From NCBI GenBank assembly GCA_013151795.1, contig JAADHQ010000138.1, positions 1 to 33,481 of the forward strand: DNA of 33,481 nucleotides, written 5' to 3'. A model generated the notes under the pieces. It had not been told where the DNA came from, made no database searches, and saw nothing but the letters and a program-made list of their open reading frames with translations. Source of the stretch: Gammaproteobacteria bacterium. GTDB taxonomy: Bacteria > Pseudomonadota > Gammaproteobacteria > JAADHQ01. The position numbers were made by a program, and so were the translations under genes. How positions within the stretch are numbered: position 1 is the first letter of the stretch; each line of letters begins with the position of its first letter. Shown here piece by piece: positions 1-8,858 of this stretch.

Positions 1-49
1 TGTATCCTTGGAGCCATTAAAATAACTTAAAGAAAACAGACTGATAGTG

Positions 50-2521
50 ATGCAAGAGACCTATAATTTTAGTGAGATAGAAGCCGCTACCCAGGAATAT
101 TGGGAAAAAAATCAAACATTTAAAGCGGTTGAGGATGCCAGCAAGGAAAAATATTATTGCCTGGCGATGTTTCCTTATCCGAGTGGCTACTTGCACATGG
201 GGCATGTTCGTAACTATACCCTGGGGGATGTGATTGCCCGCTACCAACGTATGTTGGGTAAAAATGTCTTGCAGCCGATGGGCTGGGATGCCTTTGGCCT
301 GCCTGCAGAAAATGCTGCAATGAAAAATAATGTGCCGCCTGCCAAATGGACGTACGAAAACATCAAATACATGAAAGGCCAGCTCAAACAGCTGGGTTTT
401 GCTTACGACTGGGATCGTGAGTTGGCCACATGCCATCCTCAGTATTACCGTTGGGAGCAATGGTTATTTACCCGTTTATTTAAAAAAGGCCTGGTATACA
501 AAAAAACTGCAGCGGTGAACTGGTGTCCCAATGACCTTACTGTGTTGGCCAACGAGCAGGTTATCGAGGGTAAATGCTGGCGTTGTGATACAGCGGTTGA
601 ACGTAAGGAGATCCCGCAATGGTTCATGAAGATTACGAATTACGCGGATGAGTTGCTGAAAGATTTGCAGCAGCTGGATGGTTGGCCTGAACAGGTACGA
701 ACCATGCAGAAAAACTGGATAGGCAAGTCACGTGGGCTGGAAGTTCAATTTGGTATTGAGGGACAAAGTGAACCCCTGAAGGTTTTTACTACGCGCCCTG
801 ATACGCTCATGGGTGTGAGTTATGTTGCCGTTGCTCCCGAGCACCCTCTGGCACAGCAAGCGGTAGTTAATAATGCCGACCTCGCTGCCTTTATTGAGGA
901 ATGCAGCCACATGGAGACTTCGGAAGCCGCCATGGAAACGATGGAGAAAAAGGGTGTTGATACCGGCATGCTGGCGATTCATCCGGTAACAGGTGATAAA
1001 GTCCCGGTATTTGCTGCTAATTTTGTCTTGATGAGTTATGGCGAAGGGGCCGTAATGGCTGTCCCGGCACATGATCAGCGCGATTGGGAGTTTGCAAAAA
1101 AATATAACTTACCCATCAATCAGGTCATCACACCTGCTGATGACAGTAAAGTTGATCTGACAAAAGCGGCCTATACAGAAAAAGGAAAATTAATTAATTC
1201 CGGTGAATTTAATGACCTGAATTTTAAAAAATCGTTTGATGCCATAGCGACAGTCTTGCACCAACAGAACAAGGGGCAGGTAAAAACCAATTACCGCCTA
1301 CGTGACTGGGGTGTTTCCCGTCAGCGTTACTGGGGTTCGCCTATCCCTATTATTAATTGCCCGGATTGTGGTGAAGTACCCGTACCGGAAAAAGATTTAC
1401 CTGTCGTGCTGCCTGAAGATGTTTCTTTTGATGAGATTGGTTCGCCGATAAAACGCATGCCCGAATTTTATCAGGTTGCTTGCCCTCAATGTGGCAAGGA
1501 TGCAGAACGTGAAACGGATACCTTTGATACATTCATGGAATCTTCCTGGTATTTTGCGCGTTTTGCATGTCGTGATAATGATGAAGCCATGATCGATGAC
1601 CGGGCTAATTACTGGTTACCGGTTGATCAATATGTCGGTGGCATAGAGCATGCCATTCTTCATTTATTATATGCCCGTTTTTTTAACAAATTGTTACGTG
1701 ATGAAGGTTTGTTGAAAAGTGATGAACCGTTCAAAAAATTACTGACCCAGGGTATGGTACTGAAAGACGGCACTAAAATGTCCAAGTCAAAAGGCAATAC
1801 GGTTGATCCTCAGTCATTGATAAAAAAATATGGCGCCGATACGGTACGCCTGTTTACCATGTTTGCAGCCCCTCCCGAGCAATCACTGGAATGGTCGGAC
1901 AGTGGCGTAGAAGGGGCTTATCGTTTTCTCAAACGTTTGTGGGTGATGGCGTATGAGCATTGTGAGTCTATTGAAGCTTGTAACAAGGCCGGTTGTGGTG
2001 TTGATCAGGACGCCCTGAATGATGAACAAAAAACTGCACGTCGCGAGATTCATGAGTTATTGCAGCAGGCGCTGAATGATTTTGATCGTTATCAGTTTAA
2101 TACCGTGGTGGCTGCGTGCATGAAGATACTGAATGTATTGGGAAAACGTCCGAAGGGTTCTGGCACTGACCCTGATGGTTGCGTGAACCATGAAGCAATG
2201 GGTATTTTGATTAAGCTGTTATCGCCCATTGCGCCGCATATAAGCATGACACTGTGTCGTGATCTGGGTTATGGTGATGATGTGCTGGCAGTCAGTTGGC
2301 CAAGTGTTGATGAAGCGGCTCTGGTAAGAGATAGTATTGATCTGGTCGTGCAGGTTAATGGTAAGGTGCGCGCTACTATTTCGGTGGCGGCCAATGCTGC
2401 GAAAGCGGACATTGAAGCAGCGGCGTTGGCTGATGTGAATGTGCAACGTAATATTGAAGGCAAGGAAATTAAAAAAGTGATTGTTGTTCCCGGTAAACTT
2501 GTGAGTGTAGTTGCTAAATGA
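50..2521 (+). CDS. leuS: Leucyl-tRNA synthetase
   Basis: This cytoplasmic class I aminoacyl-tRNA synthetase charges tRNA-Leu with leucine and hydrolyses mischarged products. The class I signatures are visible: HMGH at residues 49-52 and KMSKS at 576-580. The CP1 editing insertion lies between them, with the threonine-rich TTRPDT motif starting near residue 247. Cysteine pairs of the CWRC and CPDC type mark possible zinc sites. The protein is 823 residues, a little shorter than E. coli LeuRS (860), and looks full length. A GTG at 47 immediately precedes the ATG at 50. I chose the ATG because homologues begin MQE. The upstream purine-rich stretch is only a weak Shine-Dalgarno site. The stop overlaps the lptE start by 4 bases, which suggests translational coupling and a leuS-lptE-holA-proA operon. 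Confidence 0.98.
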   Translation: MQETYNFSEIEAATQEYWEKNQTFKAVEDASKEKYYCLAMFPYPSGYLHMGHVRNYTLGDVIARYQRMLGKNVLQPMGWDAFGLPAENAAMKNNVPPAKWTYENIKYMKGQLKQLGFAYDWDRELATCHPQYYRWEQWLFTRLFKKGLVYKKTAAVNWCPNDLTVLANEQVIEGKCWRCDTAVERKEIPQWFMKITNYADELLKDLQQLDGWPEQVRTMQKNWIGKSRGLEVQFGIEGQSEPLKVFTTRPDTLMGVSYVAVAPEHPLAQQAVVNNADLAAFIEECSHMETSEAAMETMEKKGVDTGMLAIHPVTGDKVPVFAANFVLMSYGEGAVMAVPAHDQRDWEFAKKYNLPINQVITPADDSKVDLTKAAYTEKGKLINSGEFNDLNFKKSFDAIATVLHQQNKGQVKTNYRLRDWGVSRQRYWGSPIPIINCPDCGEVPVPEKDLPVVLPEDVSFDEIGSPIKRMPEFYQVACPQCGKDAERETDTFDTFMESSWYFARFACRDNDEAMIDDRANYWLPVDQYVGGIEHAILHLLYARFFNKLLRDEGLLKSDEPFKKLLTQGMVLKDGTKMSKSKGNTVDPQSLIKKYGADTVRLFTMFAAPPEQSLEWSDSGVEGAYRFLKRLWVMAYEHCESIEACNKAGCGVDQDALNDEQKTARREIHELLQQALNDFDRYQFNTVVAACMKILNVLGKRPKGSGTDPDGCVNHEAMGILIKLLSPIAPHISMTLCRDLGYGDDVLAVSWPSVDEAALVRDSIDLVVQVNGKVRATISVAANAAKADIEAAALADVNVQRNIEGKEIKKVIVVPGKLVSVVAK

Positions 2522-3018
2522 TAAAGGCGATACAGTCTGGTCGAAGTATGCTGTTGGCATTTTTGATTGTTACGTTACTCAGTGCCTGTGGTTTTCAATT
2601 ACGTGGCCAATATTCTTTGCCTGCAGGGATGGAAAAGGTTTATATCCAGGGCAATGTTGATGGTTTGTTGTTGCGTCATCTTCGTCAGGCGCTGGAGCGT
2701 TCCGGCGTGACCGTCGTTAAACAGATAGATGCGGCTACCGGGGTCATTACTATCCATAATCAGATCATGGGTAGAAAAATACTGTCTGTTGGTAAAAATG
2801 CCCGAGTGAGAGAGTATGAAAGTATCTATAAATTGATTTATTCTGTTCGCCTGAAAACGGGTAAGATGCTTTTTGATAAAAAAACTATTTCACTGCAACG
2901 TGATTTTACTTTTAGTGAGAATATCGTACTCGGAAAAGAACGCGAAGAAACAACCTTGCAACATGATATGCAGTATCAGGCCGCTCAAACTATCCTGAGG
3001 CGTTTAGCTTATCAATAA
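2518..3018 (+). CDS. lptE: LPS-assembly lipoprotein LptE (RlpB)
   Basis: LptE is the outer-membrane lipoprotein that plugs the LptD barrel and helps insert lipopolysaccharide into the outer leaflet. The N-terminus is a lipoprotein signal: a hydrophobic stretch at residues 11-21 ends in the lipobox LSAC, with the acylated cysteine at residue 24. GFQLRG follows, as is typical of the family. The length of 166 residues is a little under the E. coli protein. It starts in the 4-base ATGA overlap with leuS and lies 38 bases before holA, an order conserved in gammaproteobacteria. LptA, LptB and LptC are encoded on the other strand of this window. LptD, LptF and LptG are not here. Confidence 0.93.
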   Translation: MIKAIQSGRSMLLAFLIVTLLSACGFQLRGQYSLPAGMEKVYIQGNVDGLLLRHLRQALERSGVTVVKQIDAATGVITIHNQIMGRKILSVGKNARVREYESIYKLIYSVRLKTGKMLFDKKTISLQRDFTFSENIVLGKEREETTLQHDMQYQAAQTILRRLAYQ

Positions 3019-3056
3019 TAATGGTTTTATAAGCCATGTAGTTCTACTTTTTATTT

Positions 3057-4076
3057 ATGAAATTAAGACCCGATCAATTATCCAGTCATTTACAAAAGCA
3101 ACTTGCGCCAATTTATTTTATTGGTGGTGATGAGCCTTTGCAGGTACAGGAGTCAGCTGATGCTGTGCGTGCTGCTGCTCGTGAACAGGGTTTTACCGAA
3201 CGTGAAGTGATGACGGTAGAGCGTGGTTTTGTCTGGGAAGAGGTCATGCAGGCGGCGGATAGCATGTCGTTGTTTGGGGATAAAAAAATACTGGAGTTAC
3301 GCCTTCCAACCGGCAAGCCCGGTGACCAGGGTGGCAAGGTGTTACGACAATATGCAGCAAATCCTCCAGAAGATACTTTGCTGATGATTGTTTCCGGGAA
3401 ACTGGATTCAGGAAGCCTGAGAACAAAATGGGCCAAGGAAATAGAAAAGGCCGGGGTATTGATTCAGGTATGGCCGATAGAGGCTGCACGATTGCATGAC
3501 TGGGTACAGACCCGATTGCGCCAGCACGGGATGCAGGCTTCAAACGAGGCTATTTCAATCCTGGTTGAGCGGGTAGAGGGTAATATGCTCGCAGCAGCCC
3601 AGGAGATTGATAAATTATTATTACTGCATGGGCCAGTACGTCTTGAAGCAGAGGCAGTAGCAGATGCGGTAGCAGACAGTGCCCGTTACAGTATTTATAA
3701 TCTGGTTGATACGGCGCTGACCGGGCGGGCAGATAAAACCTTGCATATGTTGAATGGATTACGCTCAGAAGGCGTAGACCCTGTTTTGGTGTTATGGGCG
3801 CTCAGCCGCGAGATCCGCAGCTTGTCAAATATGGCCCTTGATGTCCGTAAAGGGGCGGCTATTGAGGCCGTATTAAACCAGCAAAGAGTGTGGGAAAAAC
3901 GCAAACCGATGGTGCGCGATGCCCTGAAACGGCATGGATTGGGGCGTTGGTACGCTTTTTTGCAACACTGCGCCAAAATTGACCGCGTAATCAAGGGGCA
4001 GGAACTAGGAAAGCCCTGGGATGAGCTGTTACAATTAGGGTTATCGATAGCCGGAAAACAAGTAATAGCATCATGA
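3057..4076 (+). CDS. holA: DNA polymerase III subunit delta
   Basis: HolA is the delta subunit of the clamp loader, the arm that opens the beta sliding clamp during replication. At 339 residues it matches the family (E. coli 343). The N-terminal region contains [14 protein letters not shown], the usual degenerate nucleotide-binding-like start of delta subunits, and [13 protein letters not shown] near residues 70-80 corresponds to the beta-interacting area. The C-terminal half is helical, as expected of the collar domain. The start at 3057 has only a poor Shine-Dalgarno site after a T-rich leader, but the N-terminus aligns with the family. Its stop overlaps the proA start by 4 bases. The assignment is firm from the leuS-lptE-holA context as well as the sequence. 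Confidence 0.95.
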   Translation: MKLRPDQLSSHLQKQLAPIYFIGGDEPLQVQESADAVRAAAREQGFTEREVMTVERGFVWEEVMQAADSMSLFGDKKILELRLPTGKPGDQGGKVLRQYAANPPEDTLLMIVSGKLDSGSLRTKWAKEIEKAGVLIQVWPIEAARLHDWVQTRLRQHGMQASNEAISILVERVEGNMLAAAQEIDKLLLLHGPVRLEAEAVADAVADSARYSIYNLVDTALTGRADKTLHMLNGLRSEGVDPVLVLWALSREIRSLSNMALDVRKGAAIEAVLNQQRVWEKRKPMVRDALKRHGLGRWYAFLQHCAKIDRVIKGQELGKPWDELLQLGLSIAGKQVIAS

Positions 4077-5353
4077 GTGCAAATCTACAGTCAGAATTTG
4101 ATATACAGGCCTATATGCAGGCAGTGGGTAAAAAGGCCCGGGCCGCCGCTCGCCTGGTTGCTGCGGCTGAAGCGGGTGTGAAAAACACGGCCTTGATTAC
4201 GATCGCTAATAAACTGGAAGCCTCGGCAGCCATTTTACAGACAGAGAATCAAAAAGACCTGCAAGCCGGCAAAGCGAATGGTTTAAGTGATGCGATGCTT
4301 GATCGCCTTGAGCTTACTGCTGATGGTATTACAAGCATGGCAGAAGGTCTGCGTCAGGTTGCGGCTCTGGCTGATCCTGTTGGTGAGATCAGTGATTTAC
4401 AGTATCGCCCTTCCGGTATTCAGGTGGGGCGTATGCGTGTACCTCTGGGTGTGATTGGTATTATTTATGAATCACGTCCTAATGTTACAGCAGATGCTGC
4501 GGCACTGTGTCTGAAATCAGGCAATGCAACAATTTTAAGGGGTGGATCAGAAGCCATTCATTCCAATCAGGCGATTGCGCACTGTATTCAGGAAGGATTA
4601 CAGGAAGCGGGTTTGCCAGCTGATGCCGTGCAGGTGATTGAAACAACTGATCGTACGGCAGTAGGTGAACTTATTCGCATGCAGGATTATGTTGATGTCA
4701 TTGTACCCCGTGGAGGCAAAGGCCTTATTGAACGTATCAGCAAAGAAGCCACGGTGCCTGTGATAAAACATCTGGATGGTATTTGTCATGTTTATATTGA
4801 TGATGATGCGGATCTGGAAAAGGCGATACAGGTTTCATTTAATTCCAAAACCCAGCGATACGGCACATGCAATACAATGGAAACTTTACTGGTTGCCGAG
4901 GCGATTGCAAAAGAAGTATTGCCTGAATTGTGCGGCATGTTTAGCGAGAAAGGTGTAGAGCTCAGAGGATGTGAAACCACCTGTAATATTATTGCGGATG
5001 CAAAACCTGCAACCGATGAAGACTGGGACACAGAATACCTTGCCCCCATATTGTCAATCCGTGTGATCAAGGGGCTGGATGAGGCGATTGAACATATTGA
5101 GTTACACAGCTCTCGTCATACAGATACTATTATTACGGAAAATTATTCGAAATCACGCCGTTTCCTGCGTGAGGTCGATTCAAGTTCGGTAATGGTAAAT
5201 GCCTCCACACGATTTGCAGATGGTTTCGAGTACGGGCTGGGCGCAGAAATTGGAATCAGTACTGATAAATTACATGCCAGAGGCCCCGTTGGTCTGGAAG
5301 GCCTGACAACACTTAAATTTGTTGTGTTAGGTGATGGCCAGACGAGAAAGTAG
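4073..5353 (+). CDS. proA: Glutamate-5-semialdehyde dehydrogenase (gamma-glutamyl phosphate reductase)
   Basis: ProA reduces gamma-glutamyl phosphate to glutamate-5-semialdehyde with NADPH, the second step of proline synthesis. The catalytic cysteine is Cys266 within [12 protein letters not shown]. Other family stretches seen are [18 protein letters not shown], the VPRGGKGLI region and the C-terminal [15 protein letters not shown]. The length of 426 residues is close to E. coli ProA (417). The start lies in an ATGA overlap with holA, so it is probably the last gene of the leuS operon. A 170-base gap follows before nadD. proB, which supplies the substrate, is not in the window. The gene looks intact. 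Confidence 0.97.
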   Translation: MSANLQSEFDIQAYMQAVGKKARAAARLVAAAEAGVKNTALITIANKLEASAAILQTENQKDLQAGKANGLSDAMLDRLELTADGITSMAEGLRQVAALADPVGEISDLQYRPSGIQVGRMRVPLGVIGIIYESRPNVTADAAALCLKSGNATILRGGSEAIHSNQAIAHCIQEGLQEAGLPADAVQVIETTDRTAVGELIRMQDYVDVIVPRGGKGLIERISKEATVPVIKHLDGICHVYIDDDADLEKAIQVSFNSKTQRYGTCNTMETLLVAEAIAKEVLPELCGMFSEKGVELRGCETTCNIIADAKPATDEDWDTEYLAPILSIRVIKGLDEAIEHIELHSSRHTDTIITENYSKSRRFLREVDSSSVMVNASTRFADGFEYGLGAEIGISTDKLHARGPVGLEGLTTLKFVVLGDGQTRK

Positions 5354-5485
5354 CCAGGCAGGTGGGCGTAGTGAGCAGCCAGGAAAAGACAGGGATTTTC
5401 CAATGGAATTTTTTGTAACATGTCTGCATTAATCCGGCACCATGCCAGTCAGTTAATGATGCAAACTCAACCCATGTGTTTACCC

Positions 5486-5513
5486 CTAGCTACTAGCCAC
5501 TCGACACTCGTTA
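5486..5513. repeat. Degenerate 7-base tandem repeat, four units
   Basis: Four consecutive heptamers of the form CTAGCTA, CTAGCCA, CTCGACA and CTCGTTA follow a CT(A/C)GNNA pattern between proA and nadD. Only the phase and the first, second, fourth and last positions are kept, so this is a weak but regular period-7 array. It ends three bases before the hairpin that covers the nadD start codon. Whether it belongs to a genome-wide family cannot be told from one copy. Confidence 0.55.
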
Positions 5514-5516
5514 CAT

Positions 5517-5538
5517 CCCGATCATGAAAATGATCGGG
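5517..5538 (+). promoter_or_regulatory. GAAA-capped hairpin over the nadD start codon
   Basis: CCCGATCAT (5517-5525) and ATGATCGGG (5530-5538) are perfect 9-base inverted arms separated by GAAA, a GNRA-type tetraloop. The first arm contains the first two bases of the nadD ATG at 5524, and the second arm contains the next in-frame ATG at 5530. No convincing Shine-Dalgarno sequence precedes either ATG. A start-codon hairpin of this kind could limit translation, but that is inference from sequence alone. Confidence 0.6.
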
Positions 5539-6165
5539 ATCTTCGGAGGCACTTTTGACCCGGTACATTATGGTCATTTACGTCCTGTTCAAGAGGTATG
5601 TGATGATCTGGATCTGGATGAAGTTCGCTGGATACCTTGCGGTTTACCTCCGCATAGAGATCCTCCAAAAGCATCCGCGCAAGATCGTCTCGAAATGTTG
5701 AGTCTGGCGGTAAAGGGTAATGCCTCATTCGTTGTCGATACACGTGAGGTAGATCGAAATGGTCCATCCTATATGGTGGATACACTGGAATCACTCAGGC
5801 ATGATTTTCCTGATGAAAGCCTTGTGTTGATCCTCGGTCAAGATGCATTTAATAGTTTGCCTGAATGGCATCGTTGGCAGGAAATTTTACAGCTCGCGCA
5901 TATTGTTGTTTGCACACGGCCTGGCAGTGAACTGGCGTCGTCGGGGCAACTGGTGGAGCTGGTATCTGAAAGAGGCACACAGGATATAAGTCGATTGAAA
6001 GATGAAAAAGCAGGGGTTATCTATATGCATGATGTTATTCAGCTGCCAATTTCATCTACGCAGATTCGCGATTTGTGTTTGCAAGGTAAATCTCACCGGT
6101 ATTTATTACCACTTGCAGTGAATGAATATATACAAACTAATGGTTTATACCAAAAAGACAGGTAA
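5524..6165 (+). CDS. nadD: Nicotinate-nucleotide adenylyltransferase
   Basis: NadD transfers AMP from ATP to nicotinate mononucleotide to make deamido-NAD, an essential step of NAD synthesis. The nucleotidyltransferase signature GGTFDPVHYGH is at residues 8-18, with the catalytic HxGH as His15-Tyr-Gly-His18. The C-terminal ISSTQIRD motif is also present. The length of 213 residues is typical. ATG at 5524 is the first start after an in-frame stop at 5494, and ATG at 5530 is a possible alternative that also keeps the domain intact. Both lie inside a hairpin and lack a clear ribosome-binding site. rsfS starts 7 bases after the stop, and nadD-rsfS-rlmH is a conserved gammaproteobacterial block. 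Confidence 0.96.
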   Translation: MKMIGIFGGTFDPVHYGHLRPVQEVCDDLDLDEVRWIPCGLPPHRDPPKASAQDRLEMLSLAVKGNASFVVDTREVDRNGPSYMVDTLESLRHDFPDESLVLILGQDAFNSLPEWHRWQEILQLAHIVVCTRPGSELASSGQLVELVSERGTQDISRLKDEKAGVIYMHDVIQLPISSTQIRDLCLQGKSHRYLLPLAVNEYIQTNGLYQKDR

Positions 6166-6172
6166 TTAATAA

Positions 6173-6505
6173 ATGAATTTTGAAGCATTACAAAAGCTCA
6201 CCCTTGACGCCATCGATGACATGAAGGCAATCGATGTTCGTATTCTTGATGTTCGTGACAGATCTACTGTTACTGATCTTATGATTGTCGTGACGGGTAG
6301 TTCGAACAGACATGTTAAATCAATCGCCGGGAACCTTATCAGTAAGGCAAAAGAACAAGGTATACCGCCATTGGGTTACGAGGGCGAGGATGTTGGTGAG
6401 TGGGTATTGGTAGACCTGGGTGATATTGTTGTCCATGTGATGCTGGCCGACATACGTGATTTTTATAACCTTGAAAAATTGTGGAGCGTCAAGGAACCGG
6501 AGTAA
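6173..6505 (+). CDS. rsfS: Ribosomal silencing factor RsfS
   Basis: RsfS binds ribosomal protein uL14 on the 50S subunit and blocks joining to 30S when nutrients are low. The 110-residue protein (family about 105-115) carries the conserved core [20 protein letters not shown] (about residues 66-85) and the family's N-terminal pattern of an AxDDMKA-type helix followed by [14 protein letters not shown]. An AGG about ten bases upstream of ATG 6173 is an acceptable ribosome-binding site. It sits between nadD and rlmH in the usual order and is probably cotranscribed with both. Confidence 0.96.
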   Translation: MNFEALQKLTLDAIDDMKAIDVRILDVRDRSTVTDLMIVVTGSSNRHVKSIAGNLISKAKEQGIPPLGYEGEDVGEWVLVDLGDIVVHVMLADIRDFYNLEKLWSVKEPE

Positions 6506-6522
6506 GCAGACTGGATTGTGGA

Positions 6523-6990
6523 ATGAATATCTATTTAATTGCAGTCGGAAATCGCATGCCGGGCTGGGTAAACGAAGCTTATCAGGATTATGCCGGGCGA
6601 CTACCGCGAGAGTGCTCACTTAAATTAATTGAAATCAGTGCTGGCAAACGTCAGAAAGGTGCTGACCTGAAAAAAATCATGGCTGAAGAAGGCAAGAAAA
6701 TGATTGCGGCTATTCCCAAGTCCTGTCGTGTTATTGCGTTGGAAATAAAAGGTAAGTCATGGAGTACCGAACAGTTGAGTTCGCAAATGGAAAACTGGAT
6801 GCAAGGCGGGCAGGATATTGTGTTGCTGGTCGGTGGGCCGGAAGGCTTGTCTGAAGAATGCGTGCAACGGGCAGATCTTGCCTGGTCCCTGTCACCATTG
6901 ACATTACCGCACCCCATGGTGCGTATTATTCTCGCCGAACAGCTGTTCAGGGCGTGGAGCATATTGAATAATCACCCTTACCACCGTTAA
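6523..6990 (+). CDS. rlmH: 23S rRNA pseudouridine-1915 N3-methyltransferase
   Basis: RlmH is a SPOUT-class methyltransferase that methylates pseudouridine 1915 in helix 69 of 23S rRNA, using S-adenosylmethionine on the assembled 70S ribosome. The SAM-binding knot appears as LLVGGPEGLS, followed by SLSPLTLPHPMVRI and the C-terminal NHPYHR signature. The start at ATG 6523 gives 155 residues, the same as E. coli, with N-terminus MNIYLIAVGNRMPGWV. The frame is open from a GTG at 6481, but that would add 14 residues absent from the family and overlap rsfS. It ends the nadD-rsfS-rlmH cluster, and 332 non-coding or unresolved bases follow. Confidence 0.96.
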   Translation: MNIYLIAVGNRMPGWVNEAYQDYAGRLPRECSLKLIEISAGKRQKGADLKKIMAEEGKKMIAAIPKSCRVIALEIKGKSWSTEQLSSQMENWMQGGQDIVLLVGGPEGLSEECVQRADLAWSLSPLTLPHPMVRIILAEQLFRAWSILNNHPYHR

Positions 6991-7040
6991 CACTACAATC
7001 CCGATACAGTTAAGCGCATACAATTAGTCAATAACAGCTT

Positions 7041-7125
7041 TTAACCTCAGAAGAGCAAGCAGGGATTAACAGAAGAAAACAGCAATATTTTTTCCTCTGC
7101 GTTCCTCCGCGCTCTCTGCGGTAAA
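7041..7125. repeat. Degenerate inverted repeat, CTCTGCG-type family
   Basis: In the rlmH-rng gap (6991-7322), a left arm at 7041-7078 reads as a decayed reverse complement of the right arm at 7091-7125. The right arm contains CCTCTGCGTTCC and GCTCTCTGCGG. The purine/pyrimidine pattern is shared with the better preserved inverted repeat at 17480-17634. It carries no recognisable gene and resembles the small non-coding GCGTT/CTCTGCG repeats scattered in many environmental proteobacteria. The left arm is badly eroded. Confidence 0.45.
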
Positions 7126-7174
7126 AAAAACAATATAATCAAGCATAAATATGCCTCGTCAGTATACAAAACTG

Positions 7175-7205
7175 TTGAATTTCTTACTGAATCAGCTGTC
7201 ATAAT
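7175..7205 (+). promoter_or_regulatory. Possible sigma-70 promoter for rng
   Basis: An extended -10 element, TGT followed by CATAAT (7200-7205), lies upstream of rng, with TTGAAT at 7175-7180 as a candidate -35. The 19-base spacing is longer than ideal, which the TGn extension could offset. It lies downstream of the repeat and would give a leader of roughly 110 bases. Confidence 0.35.
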
Positions 7206-7225
7206 ACAAGTATTGATTTTGAAGT

Positions 7226-7330
7226 ATGATTGATCCCTCAATGAAATCTGAAATATCTCTGGATTTACATAGCAAAACGAGTAAAGTTAACAATAACAAT
7301 ATCTTAGAAGAAATAATGAAACATGAGTGA
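7226..7330 (+). CDS. Possible 34-residue leader ORF overlapping the rng start
   Basis: An ATG at 7226 opens a 34-codon frame (MIDPSMKSEISLDLHS..., ending EEIMKHE) whose TGA at 7328-7330 lies just inside rng, an 8-base overlap. The GAAG just before the ATG is too close to be a good ribosome-binding site. The arrangement would allow translational coupling, since the purine-rich AGAAGAAA before the rng ATG lies within this frame. I recognise no homologue, the composition is not distinctive, and a chance ORF is quite possible. Confidence 0.2.
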   Translation: MIDPSMKSEISLDLHSKTSKVNNNNILEEIMKHE

Positions 7331-8795
7331 AGAGATTCTGATAAACGTAACGCCGCGTGAAACACGTGTGGCATTGGTTGAGAATGGTGTACTGCAAGAA
7401 GTCTTTATTGAAAGAACACGCAAGCGCGGCATTGTCGGTAATATTTATAAAGGTAAGGTGTGTCGGGTTCTGCCGGGCATGCAGGCCGCCTTTATTGAAA
7501 TGGGCCTTGAGCGTGCTGCATTTTTGCATGCCTCTGATATATCCAGTGCCTTGCAGGATGAAGACAGTAATGATCAGACAGACCATCAGCATAACGATAT
7601 AACCGAGCTCGTCAGAGACGGGCAGGATATTCTGGTTCAGGTTATCAAGGACCCTTTGGGTACCAAAGGTGCGCGGTTAACAACACATATTACTATTCCT
7701 TCACGTTATCTTGTTTTATTGCCTGACAATAATAACGTCGGCATTTCAACAAAAATAGAAACACAGGAAGAACGTGAGCGACTAAAAACAATTGTTTCTG
7801 CATTGGTTGAAGAAGGCAGCAATGGATACATTATTCGCACAGTAGCCGATGGTATAGATGAAGAAGCGTTAATATCGGATCAGAAATTTTTATGTAAATT
7901 GTGGGGTTGCATTACCGAACAGATAAAAAAGGCAGAATCCGGTGGTGTAGTCTATGAAGACTTGCCCTTATCGATCAGAACATTACGTGATCTGGTGGAT
8001 GATAATATCGAGAAGGTCAGGGTTGATTCAAAAGAAACCTTTCAAAAACTACAGCAGTTTAGTCAGCAATTTGTACCGCAAATGACAGAGCGGCTTGAAT
8101 ATTACCCGGGTGAGCGGCCGATATTTGATTTGTACAATGTTGAAGATGAATTACAAAAAGCACTAGACAGAAAAGTGCAGCTAAAGTCAGGTGGGTATTT
8201 AATTATTGACCAGACTGAGGCTATGACGACCATTGATGTCAATACCGGTGCCTATGTAGGACACCGAAACCTCGAAGAAACGATTTTCAAAACGAACCTT
8301 GAAGCTGCACAGGCAATTACGCGACAACTCAGGCTGCGTAACCTTGGCGGTATTATTATTATCGACTTTATTGATATGTCAATTGAGGATCATAAACGTC
8401 AGGTATTACGGTCATTGGAAAAGAGTCTGGAACGAGATCATGCGAAGAGTCATATTACCGAGGTGTCGACTCTGGGCCTGGTTGAAATGACACGTAAAAG
8501 AACGCGTGAAAGTATTGAGCATATATTATGTGACACATGCCCTACGTGTGATGGGCGAGGCTCAATAAAATCGGCCGAGACAGTTTGTTATGAAATATTT
8601 CGTGAGATAATTCGTGAAGCTCGCCAGTTTGATGCAAAGAAATTATTGGTGCTGGCATCTCAGGATGTTGTCGACCTGTTACTTGACGAAGAGAGTTCGA
8701 GCCTGGCTGAGCTGGAAAGTTTTATTGAAATACCTATAAAATACCAGGTTGAGTCACTGTATTCGCCAGAGCAATATGATGTTGTCTTAATGTAG
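7323..8795 (+). CDS. rng: Ribonuclease G
   Basis: RNase G is the single-strand-specific endoribonuclease that matures the 5' end of 16S rRNA and turns over some mRNAs. At 490 residues it matches E. coli RNase G (489) and lacks the long C-terminal scaffold of RNase E. An S1 domain occupies about residues 39-128 (from GNIYKGKV to the ITIPSR region). The catalytic magnesium-binding aspartates are Asp305 in TIDVNTG and Asp348 in IIIIDFIDM. The zinc-link CPTC is at Cys406 and Cys409. ATG 7323 is chosen because the MSEEILINVTPRETRVAL start aligns with the family. It heads the rng-yhdP-(small gene)-nit-tldD run. maf, often its upstream neighbour, is absent. Confidence 0.96.
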   Translation: MSEEILINVTPRETRVALVENGVLQEVFIERTRKRGIVGNIYKGKVCRVLPGMQAAFIEMGLERAAFLHASDISSALQDEDSNDQTDHQHNDITELVRDGQDILVQVIKDPLGTKGARLTTHITIPSRYLVLLPDNNNVGISTKIETQEERERLKTIVSALVEEGSNGYIIRTVADGIDEEALISDQKFLCKLWGCITEQIKKAESGGVVYEDLPLSIRTLRDLVDDNIEKVRVDSKETFQKLQQFSQQFVPQMTERLEYYPGERPIFDLYNVEDELQKALDRKVQLKSGGYLIIDQTEAMTTIDVNTGAYVGHRNLEETIFKTNLEAAQAITRQLRLRNLGGIIIIDFIDMSIEDHKRQVLRSLEKSLERDHAKSHITEVSTLGLVEMTRKRTRESIEHILCDTCPTCDGRGSIKSAETVCYEIFREIIREARQFDAKKLLVLASQDVVDLLLDEESSSLAELESFIEIPIKYQVESLYSPEQYDVVLM

Positions 8796-8858
8796 TTTCC
8801 TGTATGAAAGATAATGTAAAAGGCCAGAAACGAAATGAAAGTGTTGGCATATAATTAA

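Noticed and set aside
1-46. Tail of an upstream gene before leuS
   Set aside because: The 46 bases are too short and carry no recognisable coding signature, so nothing can be assigned.
6481-6522. Longer start for RlmH at GTG 6481
   Set aside because: It would overlap rsfS by 25 bases and add 14 residues ([14 protein letters not shown]) not found in RlmH, whereas ATG 6523 gives the exact family length of 155.
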